This document shows positions 37,795 through 49,290 of a stretch of DNA of 64,000 bases, piece after piece. Position numbers and translations under genes: made by a program. The notes beneath the pieces are model-generated. The model saw only the letters and a list, made by a program, of their open reading frames with translations. It did no database searches and was not told the origin of the DNA. The stretch's first letter is position 1. Each line of letters begins with the position of its first letter. This stretch comes from Trogon surrucura (taxonomy: Eukaryota; Chordata; Aves; Trogoniformes; Trogonidae). The stretch lies in NCBI GenBank assembly GCA_020746105.1, contig CM036622.1, forward strand, positions 21,181,487 through 21,245,486. The letters run 5' to 3'.

Positions 37795-40532
37795 GTGCTC
37801 CTATAGGGTAGGTAGGACATCATGCCACCTAATTGCTTACCTGGCACATAGCTGGTCTCCCCAAGATCCCTCAGTAATCGTGGTAGGAAGAGAAAGACAT
37901 GGGCCCCTCCAGGGGAATTCAAAGAAGACACTGGATTTAGGTAACCTGAATCATTCTCTGTAGGAGTTTTATCGTTCTCCATGAACTGGTAAGAGACTAG
38001 AGAGACCAGCTGAGTGACTCAACTGACTGCAGTTGGTGGTGTGAAATCTGTCCTCACTGAAGCCAATGAAGACATCAAGAAACAGCCATCCATGACCTCT
38101 CTAAGTAGCTTATTCTCTCTCATGCTTAACACTTGGTGCCAACTCTTTCATTTGATCTGATTTCTCCTCCTTGAACTGTTGTGACGGCTTGCTCTGCTAG
38201 ACAGAGAAAGTTTTAGTAGATTTAGTAGGGACTGCCTTCGTCCTTCACGAAGAAATCAAGGCGCCTCTGAATCTTCTTTGTGATGACAGGAATAAACTTC
38301 TCTCTGAAAGTCTCTCACTCAGATGCAGTTTTCCCATTTATTGTGTGGCTTTTTGGCAGGTTTTTAACACTCTTTTGGCAGTCATGGCTTACAGCCAGCA
38401 CTCCAGGGCCAGAAAAAGAAAAAGAAAGGCTGCAGTGCCCTGCTTCTCCTCTGCCTTCCCTTCTCCTCCATCCCGACTCCTGCTCCCGGCCCAGGTTGGA
38501 GGGATATCACCACGGGGGGGGGGGGGGGGGGGGGGGTGTTGTTCTGCTTACCTAAAGCCCAACCATGTATTACTGACTGGCACTTCTGAAGCAGAGCTCT
38601 TTGCAGGATGCCTCTTGAGACTCCTTTAGCAGAAGCTCTCAGGTAGAAAACAACACTGCTGAATTTGAAATGTTACCTTGTTCCTAATGGACTGTAAGAC
38701 AATTTGCTTTTGCATGTAAAATCATTTCCTTGATGCTTCTTTCTGACACCAAATTCATAAGTAAATATATCAGACTTCTCTGCTTCAACATTACTAGTTT
38801 TGCAATTTCTGTGTATCATTGCCAGGATCAGTTTTTCTTCTTAATTTTAAGAATCTGTGTTTTTTCTAAATATGGGGAGTCAGAACACACTTCTCCTGCA
38901 AGGACTGTTTCCATCAAGGCCCACAGCTTCCCTTGCTGCATTTCGCAATGTCATCAATATTCAGTACTTTTTCCTCCTTCTTTGTTATCTGTTTAGTTGG
39001 TGATTTCCAGTTGCTGCTGGATTTAGACAAATTTTATCTTAAACATCAAGCTTGACTGTGGAGGGAAGGGGATTGACTAACCATTCTATTTTTATTATGA
39101 CTGCACAGTTCTGATTCAAATTTTTTCTATTTAGATTTTGCAGCCTAACTTATTTTTTTTTATATTCAGAAACTTCTGGAAATCTCTTTGATACAACAGT
39201 TAGGTATATTAATCACTACTTGCAAATCTCCTCTCAGCCACAGTTAATGGCCCCAATGTAACCAGCCACTTCCAACTCAGGAATCAATCAGCTGTTATCC
39301 GCCTTAATGAGGTCCATGATAAAGTCATCTCCTTCTGTATGCAATTGTTGTGTAAGTATTTTCAGCTCTAGCCTCTTTCACCACTGTATCAGTTGAGCCT
39401 CAAAAATATTTTTCTCAAATTCAAATCACCTATAACAACCAACAATTTTTTTTTTTCTTTCCTGTGTAAAAGACAAATCAGCCTTTTCTTTTCCTTGGCC
39501 AGGTGATCCCGAGAGCTCCCCATATTTTCTGTTGGGTTTTTTTCAATCTGCAACATGTGTTCAACAACACAAACGCCATCAGCTTCATACCAGGCAACAC
39601 AACCTTATGGTTTTCTTCCATTTTTAGTGTTGTTCTCAAAGAACCAGAAATCTCTAACTATTGCTTGAGTACTTTTCTTCTTTGTCCCAATTCCGGGATT
39701 CCTGCACACAGCTGTAGAATAAGATTTTTCCTTACATTTATATTTTAACAAATATTTCTAACCAAATAAGACTATAACCTAATTCCATGAAATTGTATGT
39801 TAAAAAAAATAGCCCAACCAAACACCTTTTGTTTAAAAATAGCACAACCAAGTATTTTACAGATTTCTAGATCTTCGTGGGCATTTCTAACATTATGTGT
39901 GCTTTATAATCACAATTGAAATCGTTAATTTTTTCTTTTGCTAGTTAACAGATCCCTGCAGTTGTTTCCATGCAAATGGTGCTCAATGTGAATGGGAAAA
40001 CCCATGTCTGGAAAAAGCAAGAAGAAAGTATGTTTCTTGTGGAATCCAGTTCTGTGAATGTTACACCAGCCATCTCTTAAAATTGTATGTTTCTAGTGGG
40101 GGCTGCAATTTTTGTAATACTTTTTTATGTCACTGTTTTGTGCAGTCAGGTTTGTGTGCTATAAAGAACTTGGGTTTGTGAAGGCATTAACCATCTAACT
40201 TCTTGCACTTGGGCTGTTTTAAAGTGTTTTGGGTCCCGTAGATCTGAAGCAATCAATAACTATTAGTGGTTCCATTGTTTTTCTTGTTTTAATCAGGCCC
40301 GTTAGAAGCACGTGAACATTTTTGTTCTCCATTCTTGTCTGAAATGAAGCCAGATACCGAAATCTGGAAGTCCTTTGCAAGATAGAGCTTCTGAGCTGTG
40401 CAGTTCTCTGGTTACTTCATCCTCAGTGCGCAAGGTGAAGCTGTAAAAAGAAGACAAAAGTACAAATGGTAGAAAATTAACTTCCACCATGGTCCTTGTG
40501 GTGTTTTAACCATTGATAAGTTCTGCCTATAG
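37795..40532. other. Intergenic spacer with G run
   Basis: Unique, mostly AT-rich sequence between two antisense CR1 ends. The G run at 38514-38536 is the only marked feature. No gene seen. Confidence 0.68.
38514..38536 (+). repeat. Homopolymer run of 23 G
   Basis: Twenty-three consecutive G bases sit between ATCACCAC and TGTTGTTC. The run gives a stretch of glycines in plus-strand frames and could fold as a G-quadruplex. The length may be inexact, since such runs are hard to sequence. Confidence 0.95.
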
Positions 40533-40626
40533 ATCATAGAATCATAGAATGGTATGGGCTGGAAGGGACCTAGGAGATCATTTAATCCAACCTCCCTGTC
40601 ATGGGCAGGGACGCCTCTCAACTAGA
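40533..40626 (-). mobile_element. CR1 3'-terminal fragment in antisense
   Basis: ATCATAGAATCATAGAATGG, GGGCTGGAAGGGACCT and CATGGGCAGGGACGCCTC follow the antisense order of a CR1 3' UTR. About 95 bases remain and no coding part is left. Confidence 0.87.
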
Positions 40627-42029
40627 TAGTGGATTTCTAGCGATTAAGGGGACTTTAGACCCCTTTACCAGAGTACCTGGCTATTGCTTGAGCACCTGGG
40701 CTCTCCAATGAATCATCCGCACTGGCTTCGGAAGTAAACCTTCTCAGTGAAATAGCAGCAATATCCGGACTGGCCATCAGTTTCTATTCTGTTCAACTTT
40801 AGCTGATATATTTCATATGTTTTTGTAGCTGAAGCTGGGCCAGGACTTCTCCAGCTTTGACAGGAGGGCTAAATGAGAGCAGGGAATTTTATGTGCCTCT
40901 TCCCACAGCATTCCAGTAACCATGCAGGAAGTCATTGATCGATGGGATTTAGGCAACGTGCACAAGAAAGGTACATGTGTGTGGCCTGGTGGCCTTTGCA
41001 GCGTGTGCTATGACGACACCATACTCTGATTCAATAAACGAAGGGTTAAGAGACTAGGTGGTAAGCCACACACACCACGTTTACGAAGCATCTCTGTAGC
41101 CAGGCTAATGCAGTGTGGTCTGTTTATAAAGCCCATTCTATAAGGCTGGCGTTTCTTACTAAATCTATGGTTTAGATGTGGTCATAACAGAACGATCTTC
41201 CTGGAAAATTGCTTAATAAACAGAGAGTGAGTTCCCTGACCCCATGGCTCATCCTATCCTGGGAACAGGAAGGGGATCTGATCTTTGGTAGATCACTTAC
41301 TTTTGTGTTATTGTCAGTATTTTATCCAATAAATCTAAGTAATTTGTCTGTAAGTGCTTCAATGCCTTAAAAATGCCGTGGAGAGGTCTTGCAGGTTTCT
41401 ACCTTGCCTATATTGTTCCAGGAGCTGTTATACTGGAAAGGAAACCTCACCATAACAGTTTGTGTGTGAGAGCATGGAAGGTGATAGTTTGATTTTTCAT
41501 CTTCACTGTGCCTCAGTTTCCCCATTTGGCCACATTATGTGGCTCAGGGTAGGATGTAGCTGTGGCAGGGCAGACAGGGAAGGGGTTGATGTCAGTTCAG
41601 CGGCTCTGTTGTTGCATGATTCAGAGCATAAAATAATGAAATAAATCTGTTTTCTTTCTCTCTCTCTTTCTTATCTGTGACTTTCCACATACAGAGGAAA
41701 TGGAGAGGGGGAGGCAGTGAGAGGTTGTTATCATGCAGCGATGGGACAGACTGTGGAGAAAAAGATGCTGCTCCTTCAGTGATCCCAAATGTGCTCCCAA
41801 ATCTCAGAAGAGCTGAATATTTCAGCTGAAAGAGTCAGCTATGAAATAATCTTTTCCCCTGACACTGTAATAGTTGTCATTACTGTACAGTATCAACAGT
41901 CCATTGAGCTGAATGTGGGCAGCCCATGCAGAGCTAGTGTTTCAGTCTGTCCACCTGCAGCCCAGTAAAAAAATGGCAAGGATAGTTTACTGTTACAGAG
42001 GGATTGGAATTGCCTGGCTGAACAGTCAC
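40627..42029. other. Intergenic spacer
   Basis: Contains the MIR core-like piece near 41493 and a short CT-rich run at 41650-41672. Nothing else recognised. Confidence 0.66.
41493..41535 (+). repeat. MIR core-like fragment
   Basis: TCACTGTGCCTCAGTTTCCC-CATTT is nearly identical to the conserved central part of MIR elements, but the flanks do not continue the match. It may be a small MIR remnant or chance. Confidence 0.35.
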
Positions 42030-42540
42030 AATCCAAGAAAATGTGTTTTAATTCAGCTAAATGAAAAGTAATACATCTGGGAACATAGAGTTCAGGCAGT
42101 ACCTACAGGACAGGAGACTCTGCGTTGGAAAACAGGATTATGGGGTCCTTGTGGTAACTACCTCCACAATAGCTGCTGGTTCAGTGGGGCTAAGAGGGCT
42201 CAGCTGAGGCTGGGAACCTAGAAACAAATAATAGGATTCAGGGGTGGCGGGAGCATCAGCAGGAGTATCCCTGGGCTGCAGCACCAGGTGGTGGTCTCAC
42301 CAGGTGTCCACATCTCAATGAGAACAGGGAAATGCTGGAGAGGACCACTGACATGGTAACTGGGAAAATAAAAGCCTTCTGTCACGTAAGGGTTAAAGTG
42401 GGTTGCTCACCCAGTCAGCTTTTCTAAGGGAGGATTTTGTATGTATTTGAGACACTGGAGGGGACACTGAAATTACTCTAATTCAGCTGTGACATGAGAC
42501 TTTACTTCCTAACAGTGGGTAATGCTGACTGGGCAGGAGA
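42030..42540 (+). mobile_element. Old, strongly diverged CR1-type fragment
   Basis: Blocks in sense order include AATTCAGCTAAATGAAAAGT, ATACATCTGGGAACATAGAG, CAGTACCTACAGGACAGG, GGAAATGCTGGAGAGGACC and TTTACTTCCTAACAGTGGGT. These match the reverse transcriptase C-terminal region of old amniote CR1 copies, with many gaps. No open frame survives. The identification rests on remembered consensus blocks. Confidence 0.6.
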
Positions 42541-45500
42541 CAGCTCAGGGGGTTACCTTTACAGATATGTCTGAGTCCACCACGGGAGAGAAACTCTCCA
42601 GTATAAATATATAAAATTTGATTGGGACTATCATCTCTGAATTCTCATTCTCATCCCTTTCTGTAAAAAGAAAAAAAAAAAAAAAAGGAATCATCTGCAT
42701 TTCCCTCCATTTGCTCATTGCTTCAGCTCCGCACTGAGACAGTGGCAGCATCCAGCATTCAGCTTTAATGTTTTGGGTTACAACAGGCTGGAGACTATTC
42801 TTCTCTCCGATACCAAACCAGCAGTGTGTTGGAGGATATTGCTGGCTTTTCTGCACCTTATTCTGAAGCATTGGAAATAAATGGGGTAAATGCTTGGATG
42901 GTGTAAGCTGGTGCAGTACATTCTCTCTCCCCTTGGGACCTGCCTGTGATCTTGCTTGCAATTTCCACCTCCTTGAGGACTTGCTGAGCTCAGGTGAGAT
43001 CTCCATTACCCTGCATCATGGCCTCTGCCAAATCACCTGCCAAAATTACTTGGGCACATTACACAAGCCAGTTCCCTGCTTTGATCTCTTCTGGTTTCAA
43101 CTGTGACACAGAGCAGCTTCACTTTCAGAGGACTTTGCTGCCTAGATCTAGCTGAACCCTTCAGGCTCACTATCAGCACTGCTGACAGGCCTATACAACA
43201 CAGGAGCTCCTATCTGCTGGTCACTACAGGCTCATCTTCAACCCTGAGAGCTGGGAGGTCAAAACATTACTTTGAAGAAAGCATCTAGTCATAGCAAGCA
43301 GACGCAATTTTTTTTTTCCTCTGTGACTAGAGGACATGACATCCTAAAGTATGCAAAGAGGGATTAAGGCCACCTAGGTAATCTTTCTTGGACAGCATCC
43401 TTTATTATTGCTGTTTTGATCCCTGTGCTGTCTCATTTATTGCTTCTGGAAGGCGAGGCAACATCTGGCTTTCACAACTGTCCTTAATGACTTTCTTTCC
43501 CATCAAGGAATGCAAAAAGATATTTCATGTTATGGCAGAATTTAAGTCTTTGCACATTGCTTTGTCCCACCACAACCGCAGACTGGTCTCACCTACAGAG
43601 CTTGCACTGTAACTCACATTTGAACTTTTCCAGCTTTGGACCTTGGGTTTTGGATCAGCTTTTTAGCAAGAGGAAGGTCAGCTGAGACGGGAGGGATCTG
43701 ACTCCCACTCCAGACCTTCCCAAACCGTGGGAGTGCTCCTCTTGCACAGCTCTGACCTGGGCCCATCTCTAAATATAACTGTAATGTAATAAATTAAATA
43801 AATAAATAAAACAAGACATAAATGCAACCTTCCATCCAACAGTGGTTGAATTATTACCACAGTTACATCACAGATGAAACAGGTGCAAGGAAATAAGCCT
43901 CCCAAATGTTTCTGTTCAGGCGGGAATTGACTGAAGAAAGCAGAGGGAAAGGAGGAAGGAGGAGGTAAGGGTAGGAGTCAGGGGACAGAGCAGAGGTTGT
44001 TTCTCTTAGGATGTGGCCAACTTAGTAGCTGTACAAACCCAGGAGATGTCCTGGATGCTCCTTCTGTTACTGTCTTTGCTTTTTCCTTTTTCAGGCTGCC
44101 TGCTAGCAGAGAGCGTGGTAAGGCCAGGGCTGTGTTGCCCTCTGAATGCCCTATTGCCTGGGACCCCCACAGCCCGCTGAGCCATGTTTAGGCCCGATGC
44201 AAGCAGACACACATCCTTCCGAGCAGATTTTGTGCAATTTTCAAGGAATCCTTCAAGGACTCATCAGCTCAAATAATTCTCTCTACCCCAAAACTATGGG
44301 GAAGGGAAGCGATTATGAGAAAGCTCATGTTCCTCCAGCAGCTGCAGTCACTTTGGGTGGGATTCATCTGACTAAACATAGATGGCTCCATCTGAGCTAG
44401 TCATGCTAGGCTCCCTTTATGGAGAAGAATATAGGGAAACATAGGCATAGCTATGAGTCATCCCCTCCCCAGGTCAGTGTCTGAAACAGGCCAGGCAAAT
44501 CTTGCCCTTTTCTCTTCTTCGCTTGTAAAAGGAGCTGCAATAAAGAGGCCAAGGGTAGGTCTGTAAAGTTGGATGAAGCCCACCCTTTATCTTGTGTCTA
44601 CACCAAAAGATTTGATCTGGGACTGAAGGGCCAAGCTGTGATGAGGGCATTGCCAGCAAATGCTGAGTAACCACCGCAGAGCGGGCTAAAATGGCTCAGC
44701 CAACGCTCATTTCACTGTTGGACAGGAGGCAAGCAGTGAGATGCTGGAGAGGGGAGAGGAAATGGCCTGAGAAAAACGCCTGTAAAAGTCACCGTGGGAT
44801 GTCACCCTAGTGCCAAGACTGTGTTTGTTTTGAACCAGAGCAGGCACCTCTACTTTTGTGTTTAGAGGCAAGAGTTACTGCCTTCCTGACACCAGTACAA
44901 CTTGCTACATGATTGATTAATTCCCTGCTCCTGGCCTTTCTTTCTCACCTCTTCTTTCCAGACTTCAATACCATGGGCCCATCTTCACATCCCTGTGGAG
45001 CATCAGGGTGCTGCTGAGTGATCACAGCCCCAGGCAGGCCTGGAGCAAAGGACATTCACCATCGATGGCGGAGCTGCGAGTCTAGAGTGTTTTCAAGTGC
45101 CACAGACACTTGGGTGTCTTCCAGCAGGACACTGACTCTCTGCGCCCTGTGCTGAAGCTCCTGAGTGCTCAGCTCTGCCCAGCTGCCTGGCCTAGAGCCG
45201 AGCTGTGTGTCAAAACAGAGGAGCATTTCCCATGCTACATGTGTGTCAGGGGTGCGTGAGGAAAGGGAGTGCAGTCACTGCCAGAAGCACCAATGAAGTT
45301 ATTTTATGTTGTTATCTGATGAGAGAAGTAATGAAGCAAAAATGCTTCAAGCATGCCATGAGCCAGCTCCTCTGTCGAGGGACTACGGCTGAGGACTCTC
45401 AAGACTCATGGCTGTAACCCATGAGTAAGAGCGTGAAGCATGCACACAAGGTAAATAAATGGTTAGAGGGAGCTACTCCAAGTCAAATTCCTTCCCCCAC

Positions 45501-48500
45501 TTTTTTCTCTCCCTTTCTCACCATTGTGAGACAAACAAAAGCTTGACTGATGTCACGGGGCAATGCATTTGGCAAGTTTCTTGCTGCTGTGTCCCAGTAC
45601 ATGACCAGTGCGTTTACTGACACTGCATTTACCAGAGGTGGCACATGCAGACATTACAGCAGAGCCCAGCAGTACGAGGCAGGACACGGAGGAGAGATGA
45701 AGTTTTTCAGTTCTGCTGCAACTGGTTCTGCTCAGTGCTAACCTTAAGCTAATGCATGGGCCAAGTGCCATATTTTCAGCTCCCTGCTGTAGGTAGTTCA
45801 CTGGCAGAGGGGGACTGGTGCTGTAGGGACCTTTAGTTTCCCTTTGACAAAAATCAGAAAAGTGAGTTAATTTACTTAAAAAGAGACAAACCAACCAGAA
45901 AAAAAAAAAAAAAGTGTGCATATGTATGTGTTTGCACATGCACATGATATACTTTGGAAAGACCTAAGGAGTGGAAGTCCTCAGAAACTGTTGTGGGAAT
46001 TTAGGACTTCTGAACTCAGGACTTGGGTTCTTCAGCCTCAGCAGTGTGCTGATAGACAATTTTGTGATGGCACTTTTCAGAATTCCCCTTTCTCTAGCTG
46101 CTAGGCAGAACTTAGGTTCTGGTGCCTTTAAATCTGCCAAAAGATTGGATATCAAGGCAGCTCTTTGCTCTGTGCTTGGATATTTCTGGGAAAGCTAGCT
46201 GGGAGGTAAGGAGAGGTATGTTTATTAAACATCTTCACTTGGAGTTAAAGGGCCAAGCACTCCCCTGCTCCACAAGAAATTCACTGGACTGAACAAAATG
46301 GTAAAATGTGCATGATGAGAAAACAGACTGGTAATTGCATTACCCCCAGGATGTGGTGGTTGCTGGTCACAGGTATCCCGATACAGCCCTGTGTGAATGC
46401 TGGTTCTTGTTCCCTCCCTCCAGCCATGGTCCCTCTCCGGAAAGTAACATCTTTGCTCCTTGTTCGTTAACACCCTGGCTGTGGGATTTGTGTGTTTAAG
46501 CCAAGCAGCCCAGTCTGATCTGCCCTGTCCAGTGGAAACAAGCTGTCCAGATAATCATGTCCCTCACCAGAGGTGCAAGCACATGGGGTGGGATCCCAGG
46601 GAACCCCGCGTGGCTTTGCCCCATGGCTGGATGGGTACCAATGCCTATTAACAGAAACAGAGGAAGGGATTAGGAGGGGAGAAATCATAGCTCTTTCCCA
46701 ACAGTGCCTAGCTCTGCTTGAGCAGAAAGTCTGCCCTGTGCTGCTGGCTCACTGCAGCGCATCATCCTGATCATTACACACTTTCCTTTTTATCTATCGT
46801 CTTTACTAGGAGATGGGGTTTTTTTTGGCTGCAGTGAGCTGAGAGCCCTCTGAGTGCAGCTCAGCCCCCTGTGGCACGTGGGCGGTGTGTTTGCCTCATA
46901 CCGAGGTGACCAGCCTCTGCGAATTTGCTCTGAGGTGCATCTTCTTGTTGCTCACATTTAGCAATTTGGCTGAGAAGCTGGAATCTTTCCTAAAGGCTAT
47001 GAGGGGCACCAGCTAAAACTGTGGATCTACTTCCTCCACTGAGAAATACATCCAGAAACGCTTCACTGTTTCAGTCCACTGAAAAAGAGAGCTGGGTTGG
47101 ACCCCGTGCAGCTCTGGGCCTGCAGTGCTCTGAGAGCCAAGCAGGCATGTAGGCACTCTTGCTTTAAGAATTGATTTCCTAAGTGAACTGTCAACTCCCG
47201 GTGGCTACAAAAATCTGCAAACAATTTCTAGTCACTGAACAAAGCAAATCTTTGTACTGTGCTGTAATAGTTCATTATTAAATAAAGACTCCTTTGTTAG
47301 GCTATAAGAAATGGCGTGTATTCTGCCACTCTTCACAATGTGCCTTGGTGTGACTTTGCAGTGTATATAAAATCATATTTCATGTCTCGTGAAAAGATGA
47401 CATAGTGGGCTATTTTCATTTCAGTAGGAAAAGCACAGGGTGAAGCAAAGACCATAGCACAGATCTGACAACTGAACTTTATTGTTGATGCGTCTGATTC
47501 ACGGTCTTACAAGAGGACCCAGAGACCAGACTTACTCTCATTTGCAACAGGGTAAATGAGGAGAAATGTAGGTGAAATTACTAGTGAGGAGTGAGGGAAA
47601 AGTTTAGCAGCTGCAACTCCTACAAGTTGTGTTACTTACTGGGCTGTCTTTTTGCAGTTCCAGGCTTAAATGAGTCAAAACAGGGATCAAAGGGCGTTAG
47701 CGTTTTCCCATCCAGAAAACCAAATGTTTCCAGCTCCCTCCCTTCTTCCTTTTTCTCTGCACCCAGAAAGCTCCCAGTAATCTGCCCGGTTTGGCCCTAC
47801 AGCTGGAGATCCCTGGTACCCTGCTAAGCATCTGCCTGTGTCACGCAGCAGCATCATTTGCAGCACTGGCATGGCAGCCATAAGCCCTTTGCCTGTATGA
47901 AAGGGGCTGCAAGGTGGGGTGGGGAGGTGGACAGACCTCATTTCACATCTACATGGTCCAAAATTTTTCCCTTGCCTCCAGCTTTGAGGCATGGAATCCC
48001 CCTCTCCCAGGCAACACATGGGCCCTTATTTTCCTTTGCATTTTGTTCAAACATGTTTTGTCAGGCTGTGACCTTATAACCCAGCCTATCAGACTGTCAT
48101 GTAAGGTTGCATCCCTCATAGTCAGTTTGTTTTTTTGTTTGTTTGGTTTTTTCTCTTGAGATGGTTTGCATGGGATTGGCAGTGCATGAACAGTGCCATA
48201 GTTTTCCTGCTCCTTTCTTTCCCCTGTCACACTGTCAGGGCCACATGAGACCCCTCCCAGCACCAGTGCATCCCCCTCGGTGAGAAGAGGTGGCAGCCAG
48301 GGCTGGAGCAAGCACTGGGCAGATGGTTGCTCTGAGCCCTGCTCACTCTCAGCTCCTGGCTGAACTACAAACGCAGCTCTTCCGATAAGTGTCCAGCCCA
48401 GCTTAGGCTGAGGCTGCTAACTCCTGTTGTATGGGTGATTCATACACCATTTAATAATAGCAGTTCTCGGCCATGCCAGCACAATAACTGACCACGGAAA

Positions 48501-48982
48501 ACTCGGCATCGTTTTGGGCTGCTGGCCCATCAGCTTTCCCAAACTGAGCTGGCTTCATCTGGTGGTTTGCCTTCGAGGGCAGCGCTGCAGGAGTTGCTGA
48601 AAGCGGGGCTGGTCCTCTTGCCATGATCCCTCTGTCACAGTGACAATGCCCCACCAGGCCAGTTTGTGACTGGGTGGGAAGTGGACTGTTCCTCCTGCTA
48701 CTTTACACACAGCAGTCACTATTAATTACCTCCTCTGCTAGCCACTGACGGGCCCACTCTGCTTAACTGCCACCCTTAGCTCTTCCAGGGCAGAACTGTG
48801 TTTTTCCTTACTTGCCATTCCCTGTTTAGAGCATCTGCAAGATATTTCTGCATGGCTGCCAAATTCCTCTTGGTGGCAGAGCTGCTGTTGTGAGGCAGCT
48901 GCAGGTTTGCTGGGGATGTCTTACTCATTTGTCCAGATGCTCCCAGGGAGAAAGAGTGATGGCAGAGTGAAATAACACTCCT
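42541..48982. other. Intergenic, moderately GC-rich, no supported gene
   Basis: Holds an A-rich run near 42667-42686, the AAAT array near 43788, an A run near 45899-45913 with a nearby TG-rich stretch, and many unconnected short frames. The longest (153 codons, 42545-43006 minus) partly overlies the end of an old CR1 copy and has no domain. Confidence 0.65.
43788..43811 (+). repeat. AAAT short tandem repeat
   Basis: AATAAATTAAATAAATAAAT-AAAA forms a short imperfect AAAT array with about five units. No gene context. Confidence 0.85.
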
Positions 48983-49290
48983 GTCCTCTAGAAGGGTCCC
49001 TTCGGAGAGCCGGCCAAGTTAACGACCATCACACCAATATGGCTACAGATCGTCCTCCCTTTATTGCTCCGGACAGCTCAATATATACAGTCAAGCAGTG
49101 TCCCCGCGCCTGCCGGGGGACACAGCGAGCCGGGACTCCCACAGCGTGGCAGCGCTGAACTGCCGAGAGAGCCTCAGCAGCTCAGCCTTCAGGATAGCTC
49201 TTTCCCTGCTGCTTCAAGCTTCAGGAGCTTCGCTGTGGCCCAGGGGAAGAACACAGTCTGGGGGGGGGGACAGGGTGGCTGCTGAGCTGT
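48983..49290 (-). mobile_element. Probable solo LTR of an endogenous retrovirus
   Basis: Read on the minus strand, the region has an LTR layout: a GC-rich putative U3, a TATA-like TATATATT (about 49088-49081), and GCAATAAA (hexamer 49065-49060) less than 20 bases further on. A U5-like stretch follows with CCATATTGGTGTGATGG and GGCCGGCTC, ending at a CA near 48983. The close spacing of TATA box and AATAAA, and the ATTGGTGTG-GATGG-GGCCGG series, resemble avian alpharetrovirus-type LTRs. No primer-binding site or gag/pol/env sequence follows, so it looks like a solo LTR. I found no target-site duplication, and the 5' (high-coordinate) boundary is a guess. Confidence 0.5.
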
